Assembly (NCBI RefSeq): GCF_021183825.1
Contig: NZ_CP089211.1
Location: forward strand, 3,012,501-3,076,500
Length of the DNA: 64,000 bases
Direction of reading: 5' to 3'
From: Sinomicrobium kalidii
GTDB lineage: Bacteria > Bacteroidota > Bacteroidia > Flavobacteriales > Flavobacteriaceae
Part shown: positions 21,503-29,459 of the stretch, piece by piece
Layout: every line of letters begins with the position of its first letter
How positions within the stretch are numbered: the stretch's first letter is position 1
Translations under genes and position numbers: made by a program
The notes under the pieces: model-generated
Databases searched by the model: none
What the model saw: only the letters and a program-made list of their open reading frames with translations
What the model was told of the DNA's origin: nothing

Positions 21503-23734
21503 ATGCCCTGCTTGTTACATAAGGTAAAAAACTACTTTAACTCTTTTCCAGAATATATACAAACGGAGAGGAAAGATTGCGGGCCTAGTTGTATAAAAAT
21601 AATTTCAAAGTTTTACAAAAGACCTGTATCGATTGAAGGATTACGGGAATTATGTGAAACTACCAGAGAAGGCTCTACTCTTACAGGATTAATTAAAGCC
21701 TCAAAGAAAATAGGGTATGATACGAAACCCAATAAATTAACTTTAGAGGAATTAATTTCTTTTTCAAATTTTTTTCCAGTTATTCTTCATTGGAATCAAA
21801 ATCATTTTGTAGTACTGTATAAGGTAAAGAGAAATAAGTTTTTTATATCCGATCCGGAATTTGGAAAATCGAAATATGATGTTGAGGATTTCTTAAAACA
21901 TTGGATAGGTGATATAAATTCTGAATCCAAGGGAGTAGCTCTATTCTTAAAACCAAATAGCGTTTTTTACGAAAATATTAAAGACAATATTTCCGGAGAA
22001 AGGAGTTTTGGTGAAAAATTTTCTATATTACTTAAAGAGCATCTTGTAAATAATAAAAGGTTATTTTACAAACTTGTTTTTTTTACATTGATTTTTAGTT
22101 CTTTAGAGTTTTTGTTCCCTTTTATTATACAGGGGATAGTAGATGATGCGATTAGAAGCAAAAGTTACGAGCTATTAACTCTTTTATCCATATCTTATGT
22201 TTTTTTATATATAACTTCAAAATTATCTGATGTCATAAGGGAATGGGTCCTGATTTTTTTAAGCATGAAGATAAATGTATCTCTAGTATCTTCATTTATT
22301 AGTAAACTGTCTCAATTGCCTATTTCATATTTTGATTCCAAGTTAACGGGTGATTTAATAGAAAGAATAGACGACCATGATAATATTGAAGACCTTTTAT
22401 TATCTGGGGCCATTTCAACTGTTTTTTCAATATTTTCACTGAGTCTATATTCTGTAATATTACTCATATACAACGTAAAGATATTTTTGCTTTTTTTTCT
22501 GTTTACTGTAGTTTACTTTGTTTGGGTATTTTCCTTTTTCAAACTTAGGAAAAGATTAGATTATAAAAGATTTTCTGTACGTGGGAAAGAAAATTCAGTC
22601 ATAATTGAGATTATCAATGGGATGCAAGAATTGAAGTTGAACAATGCAGAACATAGAAAAAGAAGGGATTGGAGGGAAATAAAATCATCCGTTTATAATA
22701 TATTGATGTCTATCCTAAAGGTTGAACAACTCCAATTAGACGGAGCTTCATTCATCAATGAAATAAAGAAAATAGGCATTATTGTTATTGCCTCTTATTT
22801 AGTAATTAATAATAATATTTCCATTGGAATGCTGTTGTCCATCTCTTTTATTTTGGGACAAACTAATTCTCCTCTCAAGCAATTGGTTCTATCTTTCAAT
22901 AAATTCCAGGATGCGAAAATAAGCCTTGAAAGAATCTTTGAAATACATAATAAAAGGAAAGAGGAAAAAGGGATAATTCCAAGACATTCCGAAGAATTTT
23001 TTGATCATGACATAGAAATCAAAGACCTGAATTTTAAATATTCCGGAAAATCGAATAACATTTTACATTCTGTCAATTTATTAATTCCTGCCAATAAAAC
23101 GACTGCAATTGTAGGTACTAGCGGATCGGGGAAGACAACTTTATTGAAGATACTTCTTAAGTTTTATGAAAATTATAATGGCGAGATTCTAATAGGGGAT
23201 AAAGACTTGAAGAAAGTGGATTATAAGTTTTGGAGAGATCATTGTGGAGTAGTTATGCAAGAGGGATATATTTTTAATGATTCAATTCTAAACAATATTA
23301 TTTTGGAGAAAAAATATAATGAAGAGCTTTTGAAAACTGCGATCAATATATCCAACTTAGGGGAAGTGATAAATGATCTACCTTTAGGATTAAGTACAAT
23401 GATAGGCAACGAAGGTCTAAATTTAAGTACTGGTCAAAAGCAACGCATCTTAATAGCGAGAGCTGTTTATAAAAATCCTAAAATCATATTATTTGATGAG
23501 GCCACATCTGCGTTAGATGCCAAAAATGAAAAAGAAATAACGGATAAGCTAAAAACCTTTTTTAGAGGGCGGACAGTGATAATTATTGCACATCGGCTTA
23601 GCACGGTTAGAAATGCGGACAATTTGTTAGTAATAGAAAAGGGATTTATTAAAGAAAAAGGCAATCATAATTCTCTAATCAAAAATCAGGATAGCTTTTA
23701 CTATCACTTAGTCCAAAACCAGTTAAATGTTTAA
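21503..23734 (+). CDS. C39-peptidase-containing ABC exporter (PCAT)
   Basis: 743 residues, full length. The N-terminal C39 peptidase has C26 (ERKDCGPSC), H101 (HWNQNHFVVLY) and D117 (FISDPEFG), which cut leaders after GG. Six membrane segments follow (about 185-450), then the ATPase with Walker A VGTSGSGKTTLL (K544), a variant signature LSTGQKQRI (Thr for the first Gly) and Walker B ILFDEATSALDA. It would trim and export peptides A-C and possibly the 14560 peptide. It is a clear paralogue of the exporter at 45899 but sits in AT-rich DNA. It overlaps the following membrane protein gene by 8 bases. Confidence 0.95.
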   Translation: MPCLLHKVKNYFNSFPEYIQTERKDCGPSCIKIISKFYKRPVSIEGLRELCETTREGSTLTGLIKASKKIGYDTKPNKLTLEELISFSNFFPVILHWNQNHFVVLYKVKRNKFFISDPEFGKSKYDVEDFLKHWIGDINSESKGVALFLKPNSVFYENIKDNISGERSFGEKFSILLKEHLVNNKRLFYKLVFFTLIFSSLEFLFPFIIQGIVDDAIRSKSYELLTLLSISYVFLYITSKLSDVIREWVLIFLSMKINVSLVSSFISKLSQLPISYFDSKLTGDLIERIDDHDNIEDLLLSGAISTVFSIFSLSLYSVILLIYNVKIFLLFFLFTVVYFVWVFSFFKLRKRLDYKRFSVRGKENSVIIEIINGMQELKLNNAEHRKRRDWREIKSSVYNILMSILKVEQLQLDGASFINEIKKIGIIVIASYLVINNNISIGMLLSISFILGQTNSPLKQLVLSFNKFQDAKISLERIFEIHNKRKEEKGIIPRHSEEFFDHDIEIKDLNFKYSGKSNNILHSVNLLIPANKTTAIVGTSGSGKTTLLKILLKFYENYNGEILIGDKDLKKVDYKFWRDHCGVVMQEGYIFNDSILNNIILEKKYNEELLKTAINISNLGEVINDLPLGLSTMIGNEGLNLSTGQKQRILIARAVYKNPKIILFDEATSALDAKNEKEITDKLKTFFRGRTVIIIAHRLSTVRNADNLLVIEKGFIKEKGNHNSLIKNQDSFYYHLVQNQLNV

Positions 23735-24125
23735 TTACTCTTATGGAATGAAATCACATAGAAGCTACGAACACATAATAATAAGAGGAACTTATTTTTT
23801 AATATTGTTAATTGCAATCAATACATTATTTATGGTTTGTTATAAATATCAGGACCAAATTACTATTAAAAAAATTGATGAAAGTAAGAACAAGGAGACA
23901 ATAAAAATTATAGTAAGAGATAGTGATATTAAACTTATTGGAAAACCGAAGTTGTTGAAAGTATGTTATCAAGGGAAGGTAGAAAAGCTAACTGTTTTAA
24001 AAATTATTGATAGTATTTTTATATGTGAAAAACCACCCTATGAATTTTATCAGAAGGGAAAGTCAGGTTATTATATCAACCAAGAAAAAAACCTCTTACA
24101 ATTAATTACTGACAATATAAATTAG
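23727..24125 (+). CDS. Small membrane-anchored protein coupled to the exporter
   Basis: Up to 132 residues; the ATG at 23727 overlaps the exporter stop, and another in-frame ATG lies at 23748. It has one hydrophobic segment near residues 20-40 (GTYFLILLIAINTLFMVCYK) and a roughly 90-residue extracytoplasmic part predicted to be beta-rich (LIGKPKLLKVCYQGKVEKL). In the lanthipeptide cluster of this window an HlyD adaptor of 438 residues occupies this slot; here only a third of that length is present. It could be a shortened adaptor, an immunity protein or unrelated. No family recognised. Confidence 0.65.
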   Translation: MFNYSYGMKSHRSYEHIIIRGTYFLILLIAINTLFMVCYKYQDQITIKKIDESKNKETIKIIVRDSDIKLIGKPKLLKVCYQGKVEKLTVLKIIDSIFICEKPPYEFYQKGKSGYYINQEKNLLQLITDNIN

Positions 24126-24133
24126 TTTCTATT

Positions 24134-24475
24134 CTAATTTGCGAGGTTATCCATATTCTTAATTTTTCCATAAATTTCTTTTAATTTATCTTCTTCAGGG
24201 AGATTACGAGCTCCTTTATAGACGAACTTAATCTTTCTCCTTTTCATAGAGATGGTGTATTCCATTTCTTCATCCTTTTTAACCCATAAAGTTTGTTTTC
24301 TTTTGGCCAGAGTCGGATTGCCAAAATAATCGGTGATAAGAGTACGTACGTTTTCAATATCATTTGGGTCAATTGTAAGACTATATTTTAGTTGTTTTTG
24401 GGAATACATTAAGGAAGAAACCAATAAAAAAGTGGATATGAAAAAATATTTAGCCGTATTACTTTTTTTACTCAT
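24134..24475 (-). CDS. Small secreted protein of unknown function
   Basis: About 113 residues starting at the ATG at 24475 (MSKKSNTAKYFF; two further ATGs upstream to 24493 are possible). It has a signal peptide (FISTFLLVSSLMYSQ) and a mature part containing LTIDPNDIENVRTLITDYFG and KKDEEMEYTISMKRRKIKF. It is convergent with the exporter operon, the only minus-strand gene in the cargo. A periplasmic immunity or binding role is conceivable. No family recognised. Confidence 0.6.
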   Translation of the reverse strand: MSKKSNTAKYFFISTFLLVSSLMYSQKQLKYSLTIDPNDIENVRTLITDYFGNPTLAKRKQTLWVKKDEEMEYTISMKRRKIKFVYKGARNLPEEDKLKEIYGKIKNMDNLAN

Positions 24476-24589
24476 TGTTAGATACATAATCAAGAAAATT
24501 TTATTAGAGCTAGTTTTAAAGAATTTTTGTATCGAAAATACGAAAAAACTTACTAACTTTCGAATAAATCTAAACTGTTTTATAGATAC

Positions 24590-26110
24590 ATGAAGAAAAT
24601 AGTATTTCTTTTCTTTTTAGTTTTTTCCTTGGTATGTTGTAAAGGAAATAAAGAAGAGAGAAGCACTTTTAATGCATTTGGGACTTCTTTTTCGGACTTA
24701 GACTTGGAGAAGTATACCAGGTCAGCGTTAAACGAGGATTTCGATATTCTTATTAAGGCTTTAAAAGAGGCTCATACAGGTCTTTACTGGTATTCTACTG
24801 AGCGGCAATTCGACAGTGTTGTAACGATGCAAAAGGAAAAAATAAAGGATAGTCTAAATATCTTGGAGTTTTATAATATAGTAGCTCCCATAATCGCTTT
24901 TACAAAGGAAGACCATTGCGATATCCATCTGTCCGAAGAAGTTTCGGAATACTTGAAAGAAAGGGGAAAATATTTACCCTTATCTGTGATAAGCTTAAGA
25001 GATACGGTTTATATATTGAATAACTTGGGTGATGACTATGAGTTAAGGAGGTATAGATTGTCAAAGATTAATGGGCGCCCTATTTCAGCCATCTACAATA
25101 AGATTTTTGAGACTTTTGCATCAGACGGCTTTATTGAATCTTCCAAAATTCGCTGGTTAGATGGTATAAGATTTTCAAGGGAATATGCAAAGGTAATTGA
25201 ACAAACAGATTCTTTTGAAATAGAAGTAGAAGGATTAAATGAGAAGAATCGTAAAACTTACAAAATTAAAGCTACTGACTGGAAGGCTTTAAAACAAATC
25301 GATAACCTTCTTAAAAAAGAAGAGATATTTCATAATACGAATATACCCGCATCTTTCGAAATGACTGGTAGGTATACTGCATTGTTAACCATTAATACAT
25401 TTGATAACTCACGTTTCAGAGATAGAGATATGGATTTCAAAATATTTATATCTGATGTGTTTAAGGAAATCGATAGCGCCAAAATTGAAAACCTTATTAT
25501 TGACATTCGTGAAAATGGTGGTGGCACAGAGGGTAATGAAGATTATTTATTTGCGTATCTTACTGATAAAGACTATAGGAAGTACAAATATGTCGAATTG
25601 TCTGCTTTCTCCTATTCTTTTTATCAATATACAGATTATAATAATTCAAAAGATCAAAAGGAATTTGAAAAAGATCTAAAAGAAGAGCATTATTTAGCAG
25701 ATGATGGAAGGATTTTGAGGAAACCTGGTGTTGAAAAGCAAGAAGAATTGAAAGAGAATCCATTTTTAGGAAATGTTTATGTGTTGACAAGTGGATGGAC
25801 TTATTCAGGAGGAGCAGAGTTTGCTAATTTGATGAGGCAACATACCGATGCCGTTTTCGTTGGAGAAGAAGTTGGAGGAGGATATTACGGCAATACCAGT
25901 GGGTATAGTTTGGAATTGAGGTTACCCCATTCGAAGTTAAAAGTGGATATTCCCATTTTGAGATTTGTTATGGATGTTGAGGGCTTGCCGTTTGGAAGAG
26001 GAGCACTTCCAGATTATGATGTACAACCCACAATAGAAGAATATTTGAAGGGAAATGATATACAGTTGGAGTTCGTTAATAAATTGATATCGAATAGTGA
26101 GTGCCCGTAA
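24590..26110 (+). CDS. S41-family peptidase lipoprotein
   Basis: 506 residues. The signal ends in FSLVCCKGN, a lipobox, so it is lipid-anchored. The C-terminal tail-specific protease domain has NLIIDIRENGGGTEGNED, VYVLTSGWTYSGGAEFANLM with the predicted nucleophile S406, and VGEEVGGGYYGNTSGY. The middle region is PDZ-poor. The lanthipeptide cluster at 46-58 kb also contains an S41 protein, so this family may be a regular partner of Bacteroidota peptide clusters, for extracytoplasmic trimming, turnover or self-protection. It is the last cargo gene before the right border. Confidence 0.85.
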   Translation: MKKIVFLFFLVFSLVCCKGNKEERSTFNAFGTSFSDLDLEKYTRSALNEDFDILIKALKEAHTGLYWYSTERQFDSVVTMQKEKIKDSLNILEFYNIVAPIIAFTKEDHCDIHLSEEVSEYLKERGKYLPLSVISLRDTVYILNNLGDDYELRRYRLSKINGRPISAIYNKIFETFASDGFIESSKIRWLDGIRFSREYAKVIEQTDSFEIEVEGLNEKNRKTYKIKATDWKALKQIDNLLKKEEIFHNTNIPASFEMTGRYTALLTINTFDNSRFRDRDMDFKIFISDVFKEIDSAKIENLIIDIRENGGGTEGNEDYLFAYLTDKDYRKYKYVELSAFSYSFYQYTDYNNSKDQKEFEKDLKEEHYLADDGRILRKPGVEKQEELKENPFLGNVYVLTSGWTYSGGAEFANLMRQHTDAVFVGEEVGGGYYGNTSGYSLELRLPHSKLKVDIPILRFVMDVEGLPFGRGALPDYDVQPTIEEYLKGNDIQLEFVNKLISNSECP

Positions 26111-26134
26111 TAATGTTGTTCTTTTAGTAGCCCT

Positions 26135-26170
26135 AAAAACCCTGTAAAATCAACATTTCACATGGTTTTT
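26135..26170 (+). terminator. Weak terminator after the S41 peptidase gene
   Basis: AAAAACC (26135-26141) and GGTTTTT (26164-26170) can pair, 7 bp around a 22-nt loop, ending in a T-run. It lies 25 bases after the stop. The stem is short, so confidence is low. Confidence 0.35.
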
Positions 26171-26266
26171 CCGTACCTCGGGTGAGAGTCATAGATAATC
26201 GTATTTTTCACAGTTTTGTTTTCCTGTGTAAATTTGAGGGGGCAAATTGAGTAAACACTATTTTTT

Positions 26267-26286
26267 TGTCCGTCATAGTGTCCGTT
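26267..26286 (+). repeat. Right terminal copy of the arm-type repeat
   Basis: TGTCCGTCATAGTGTCCGTT matches 17 of 20 bases of 2593-2612, in the same orientation, 44 bases inside the right att repeat. The left copy is 114 bases inside the left att repeat. Conservation only at the two ends of the island suggests integrase arm-binding sites. Confidence 0.55.
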
Positions 26287-26295
26287 GTAAAAACA

Positions 26296-26326
26296 AACCC
26301 CCAAAAATGCAGTGTTTTCAGGGGTT
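26296..26326 (-). terminator. Island-supplied terminator for tmRNA
   Basis: AACCCC (26296-26301) pairs with GGGGTT (26321-26326), with an inner AAAA/TTTT pairing; on the minus strand a T-rich run follows. It begins 8 bases beyond the tmRNA 3' end and so replaces the native terminator displaced to 2422-2452. Confidence 0.5.
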
Positions 26327-26329
26327 ATA

Positions 26330-26358
26330 TTGTGGAGTCGGAGAGAATCGAACTCTCG
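26330..26358. repeat. Right attachment site within ssrA 3' end
   Basis: The 29-base copy that is continuous with the complete tmRNA gene. It contains the acceptor end and T-arm (minus strand, ending CGACTCCA), the usual target for integrases using ssrA. It reconstitutes a functional 3' end after integration. Confidence 0.9.
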
Positions 26359-26728
26359 TCCAAACAAGCAATTAAAGTGCTTTCTACATGCTTAGTTTTC
26401 GTTTGTTTTTCGACGTAAGGCTGACCGAAAACCGCCTACCATACGCTTAGCTTCTTTAGATTTGAAACACTGTCAAAGCTACAATGTTCCTATGTTGACT
26501 TTTATGGTGCCTCCTTGCGGACCGCCGTCAACAAGGGCTTTCCGGAGACATCTCGCTTTTCCGCCTTGCGGAAACGTGGCTAAATCCTACTGTAATTCAG
26601 ATTACGCAGCAAGAGCGTAGTTATTCTCGCCATTTAAAAAGTGTGAAACATGAGATTTAAGAGCTGTATCCCAGCGCTCTGCATGCTTACATTTCAATTC
26701 GACCTGCTGTCAAAACCAGTCGACCCCC
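26334..26728 (-). ncRNA. ssrA: Transfer-messenger RNA (tmRNA)
   Basis: About 395 nt, one piece. The 5' end (minus strand) reads GGGGGTCGACTGGTTTTGAC and the 3' end GAGAGTTCGATTCTCTCC then GACTCCA, forming the tRNA-like domain with T-loop and an encoded CCA. The tag frame (26602-26631) encodes GENNYALAA followed by TAA, with Gly codon GGC at 26629-26631; this is the typical flavobacterial tag. It rescues stalled ribosomes and marks the stalled peptides for proteolysis. The gene is intact despite serving as the island's integration site. Confidence 0.95.
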
Positions 26729-26887
26729 AATATGTAATGAACTTTTTTGTATAATGACACAACTATAGTGCCAGAGTTGTGTGCAAATGTACTACAAAAA
26801 ATTATTCCCTGAAAATTTTGCAGAGAAGGATCATTAAAGTTACATTTGAAACAAATAATAGGTTGTAATGTTATAAAAATACGATAC

Positions 26888-28099
26888 ATGAAGTTCGGAA
26901 TCATTAAAGAAAGAAAAAATCCTCCTGATAAAAGAGTAGTACTTTCCCCAAATGACTGTGTAAAAGCTCTTGATCTTTTTCCGGGGATATCGCTGGTTGT
27001 GGAAAGTTCCGATATCCGGGTTTTTCCGGATTCGGATTATCGAAATTCAGGTATCGAAGTTACCGAAGATGTTTCGGACTGCGATGTGCTGCTTGGGGTC
27101 AAAGAAGTACCTGTTGACGCGCTGATTCCGGATAAAAAGTATTTTTTCTTTTCGCATACCATAAAAAAGCAGCCCTATAACCGGAAATTATTGCAGAGTA
27201 TTCTGGATAAAAACATCGAGCTTTACGATCATGAAGTGATAACGGCTCCCGGCGGGCAGCGTCTTGTGGCTTTCGGGCGATATGCTGGTATTGTGGGGGC
27301 CTATAATGGTATTCGTGCTTACGGTTTGAAATTCGGTTTATTTGAATTGCCCGGGGCCGAGGACCTTCCGGATCAACAGGCACTCATTGATGTTCTGAAA
27401 AAAACGGAGTTACCGGATATCAAAATATTGCTTACCGGGAAGGGAAGAGTAGGAGGAGGAGTGAAAGAAATGCTCAATGGTATGGGACTGAAGGAAGTAA
27501 ACTGCGAGGAATATCTGACTCGTACTTTTTCCGGGCCCGTTTATTGTCAGATAGACGTACTGGAGTATAATAAACGAAAGGATGGAAGAACCCAGGGGCA
27601 TAAGGATTTTTATGAACATCCCGAAGAATACGAATCCGACTTCATGCGTTTTGCCCGTGTGACCGATTTGTATATGGCCGGACATTTCTACGGGCAGGGT
27701 GCTCCGTATTTATTTACGAAAGATGACGCAAAATCTCCGGATTTTAACATCAGGGTGGTTGCAGATATCAGTTGTGATATAAACGGTCCGGTGGCTTCAA
27801 CCATAAGAGCTTCGACGATCGCAGCCCCGGTGTATGGTTATGATCCCCGAACCGGAAAGGAAACGGATTTCAGAGAAGCACATGCCATAGCTGTTATGGC
27901 AGTGGATAACCTGCCTTGTGCACTTCCCAGAGATGCGAGTGAGGGATTCGGCGATATGTTTTTAACACATGTTATGCCCGCCTTTTTTAATGACGACCGG
28001 GACGGTATACTGGAACGTGCCAGGATGACATGTAATGGCCGGTTAACGGAAAGGTATACCTATTTGCAGGACTATGTTACCGGCGAAGTTATAAGCTAA
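26888..28099 (+). CDS. Saccharopine/alanine dehydrogenase-like NAD(P)-dependent oxidoreductase
   Basis: About 403 residues from the ATG at 26888 (MKFGIIKERKNPPDKRVVLS; the in-frame ATG at 26846 adds an unlikely extension). AlaDh/PNT N-terminal domain first, then a Rossmann domain with GKGRVGGGVKEML. The segments FGRYAGIVGAYNGIRAYGLK and AVDNLPCALPRDASEGFGDM align well with yeast Lys1-type lysine-forming saccharopine dehydrogenase, so that fold family is favoured over true alanine dehydrogenase. The substrate is uncertain because a full saccharopine route is not expected in these bacteria. It is convergent with, and overlaps by 4 bases, the following gene. Confidence 0.8.
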   Translation: MKFGIIKERKNPPDKRVVLSPNDCVKALDLFPGISLVVESSDIRVFPDSDYRNSGIEVTEDVSDCDVLLGVKEVPVDALIPDKKYFFFSHTIKKQPYNRKLLQSILDKNIELYDHEVITAPGGQRLVAFGRYAGIVGAYNGIRAYGLKFGLFELPGAEDLPDQQALIDVLKKTELPDIKILLTGKGRVGGGVKEMLNGMGLKEVNCEEYLTRTFSGPVYCQIDVLEYNKRKDGRTQGHKDFYEHPEEYESDFMRFARVTDLYMAGHFYGQGAPYLFTKDDAKSPDFNIRVVADISCDINGPVASTIRASTIAAPVYGYDPRTGKETDFREAHAIAVMAVDNLPCALPRDASEGFGDMFLTHVMPAFFNDDRDGILERARMTCNGRLTERYTYLQDYVTGEVIS

Positions 28100-29199
28100 T
28101 CTTTTGATGTATATTTGGTTTTCTCCTTTTTATTTACGGGGTTTGCCCTGGCTATTTTTTCCCGGGCCAGTTGTTTGTCTTCGCCATTGGCTTCGGGTTC
28201 TTTTTGTGCCATCCCTGCAATCGGCTTGTATTGGAGGTCGGCATAAATAGGAAAGTGATCTGATCCTATACCCGGAAGGCGCTGTATACGGTTCAGCATA
28301 AAATCATTGGAATGGAACAAATGATCCAGCGGCCACCTGAGAAAGAAGTAATGTGCGTGGAAAGTACTGAACATACCGCGTCCTATACGGGGATCCATTA
28401 ATCTGCTGATCTTCCGGAACAATATGGTGGTGTAAGACCAGGCTACGTCGTTAAGGTCGCCAAAAACCAATACAGATTCTTCTCTGGCCTTTACTTTTTC
28501 ACCTACAAGGAGAAGTTCTGCATCCCGGTCTGTCGAAGTGTCGTCTTCTGTAGGGCTTGGTGGCATGGGATGGAGGCAGTAAATCTTTATTTTTTTTCCG
28601 GAAGGGAGCTTCACATAAGCTTCAATGGATGGAATGTCGTCCTTTACCAGGTATATGACCTGTGCATCTTCCAGTTCCAGGTTGGAATAGAGGTGCATTC
28701 CGTAGAGATTGTCCAATGGGATTTTAACCGTATACGGGTAATCCTTTTCCAAAGTATCCAGTTGTTGCTGCCACCAGGTGTCAGACTCCAGGGTAAGTAC
28801 AAGGTTGGGCTTTTTCCTGCGGATGAGATGTAAAAGTTTGCGGGCTTTCCTGTTCGGGCTAAGTACATTGCTCACCAATATGGAAATCCGGTTGGTGTGG
28901 TCTTCCTTTCCTCTGAACCGGATAACTTCTTTCCGGTAAAATGGGGTGTAAGGAAGTATTTTTACTGCTTGATAAAGGATACCGATAAGCAATAGCCCTG
29001 TAAATATAAAAGACAAGGGAGAAGCAAAAGAAAACCCGGTAAGGCATACAACAAGGGCCACCAAACCGAATATACAAAGTTGCAGGCGGGGAAAGTCGAA
29101 AACCCTTATCCACCAGTCATCCCACTTTATGAAAGGGGCGAGTGTGGAAATGATAAAAAGTGATGACAATACTATTGCCACTATTTCCGGAGATTGCAT
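28096..29199 (-). CDS. Membrane-anchored endonuclease/exonuclease/phosphatase-family protein
   Basis: 367 residues. Three or so hydrophobic segments lie in the first 90 residues (VAIVLSSLFIISTLAPFI; LCIFGLVALVVCLTGF). The EEP domain follows, with ISILVSNVL, VLTLESDTWW (Glu), YCLHPMPPSP, VLVFGDLNDVAWSY (Asp, Asn) and a final GIGSDHFPIYADL (Asp, His). EEP proteins hydrolyse phosphodiester or phosphomonoester bonds; the target here is not known, and the domain would face the periplasm. The lysine-rich tail is probably disordered. The start codon overlaps the stop of the yqaE-like gene (TAATG). Confidence 0.85.
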   Translation of the reverse strand: MQSPEIVAIVLSSLFIISTLAPFIKWDDWWIRVFDFPRLQLCIFGLVALVVCLTGFSFASPLSFIFTGLLLIGILYQAVKILPYTPFYRKEVIRFRGKEDHTNRISILVSNVLSPNRKARKLLHLIRRKKPNLVLTLESDTWWQQQLDTLEKDYPYTVKIPLDNLYGMHLYSNLELEDAQVIYLVKDDIPSIEAYVKLPSGKKIKIYCLHPMPPSPTEDDTSTDRDAELLLVGEKVKAREESVLVFGDLNDVAWSYTTILFRKISRLMDPRIGRGMFSTFHAHYFFLRWPLDHLFHSNDFMLNRIQRLPGIGSDHFPIYADLQYKPIAGMAQKEPEANGEDKQLAREKIARANPVNKKEKTKYTSKD

Positions 29200-29363
29200 T
29201 ATTTATCGTGTTTTGCAATAACCCATATGGCATGGACAATACCCGGAATAAACCCCAGCAGGGTTAAAAGGATATTCAGCCAGAATGCTCCTTTGATACC
29301 GACAGTAAAGAACACACCGAGTGGCGGAAGTAGAATGGCCAGAATGATTCTCAGGATACTCAT
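29199..29363 (-). CDS. YqaE/Pmp3-family membrane protein
   Basis: 54 residues: MSILRIILAILLPPLGVFFT, a short polar turn, then NILLTLLGFIPGIVHAIWV and a charged tail. The LPPLGV and LLGFIPGIVHA motifs define the family, small two-pass proteins linked to membrane potential and stress. It is too short for usual gene calling. It is translationally coupled to the EEP gene through TAATG. Confidence 0.9.
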   Translation of the reverse strand: MSILRIILAILLPPLGVFFTVGIKGAFWLNILLTLLGFIPGIVHAIWVIAKHDK

Positions 29364-29459
29364 ACGTCAAAATTAAGGAATTACACGACTAAAATAACTT
29401 TTTCTGTCCGATAAGGCAACTTTCTGTTGTGAAACTTTTCCTTAACCCGATAAATCTTA

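Larger units (their letters stand above)
2452..26329. mobile_element. Mobilizable genomic island integrated in ssrA
   Basis: About 23.9 kb flanked by 29-bp direct repeats derived from the tmRNA 3' end. Immediately inside the left border lies a tyrosine integrase reading inward. Further in are an excisionase-like HTH protein, primase-helicase and toprim proteins, MobC/MobA mobilization proteins and an XRE regulator. No type IV secretion genes are seen, so it is mobilizable rather than self-transmissible. The cargo half (12.6-26.1 kb) is visibly more AT-rich than the chromosomal genes on the right and holds a peptide maturation/export cluster. An IS110-type element has inserted within the transfer half. 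Confidence 0.92.

Noticed and set aside
23101..23620. Degenerate ABC signature (LSTGQ) as a sign of a dead exporter
   Set aside because: Walker A, Walker B, the switch His and the C39 triad are intact, and single substitutions in the signature occur in active exporters.
26158..26367. Minus-strand reading frame of 69 codons across the right island end
   Set aside because: It overlaps the tmRNA 3' end, the att repeat and the terminator hairpin and has no start context or conserved features.
26846..26887. Extended start of the Lys1-like dehydrogenase
   Set aside because: The extension MKQIIGCNVIKIRY is not conserved-looking; the ATG at 26888 begins with the family motif MKFGIIKERKNPPDKR.
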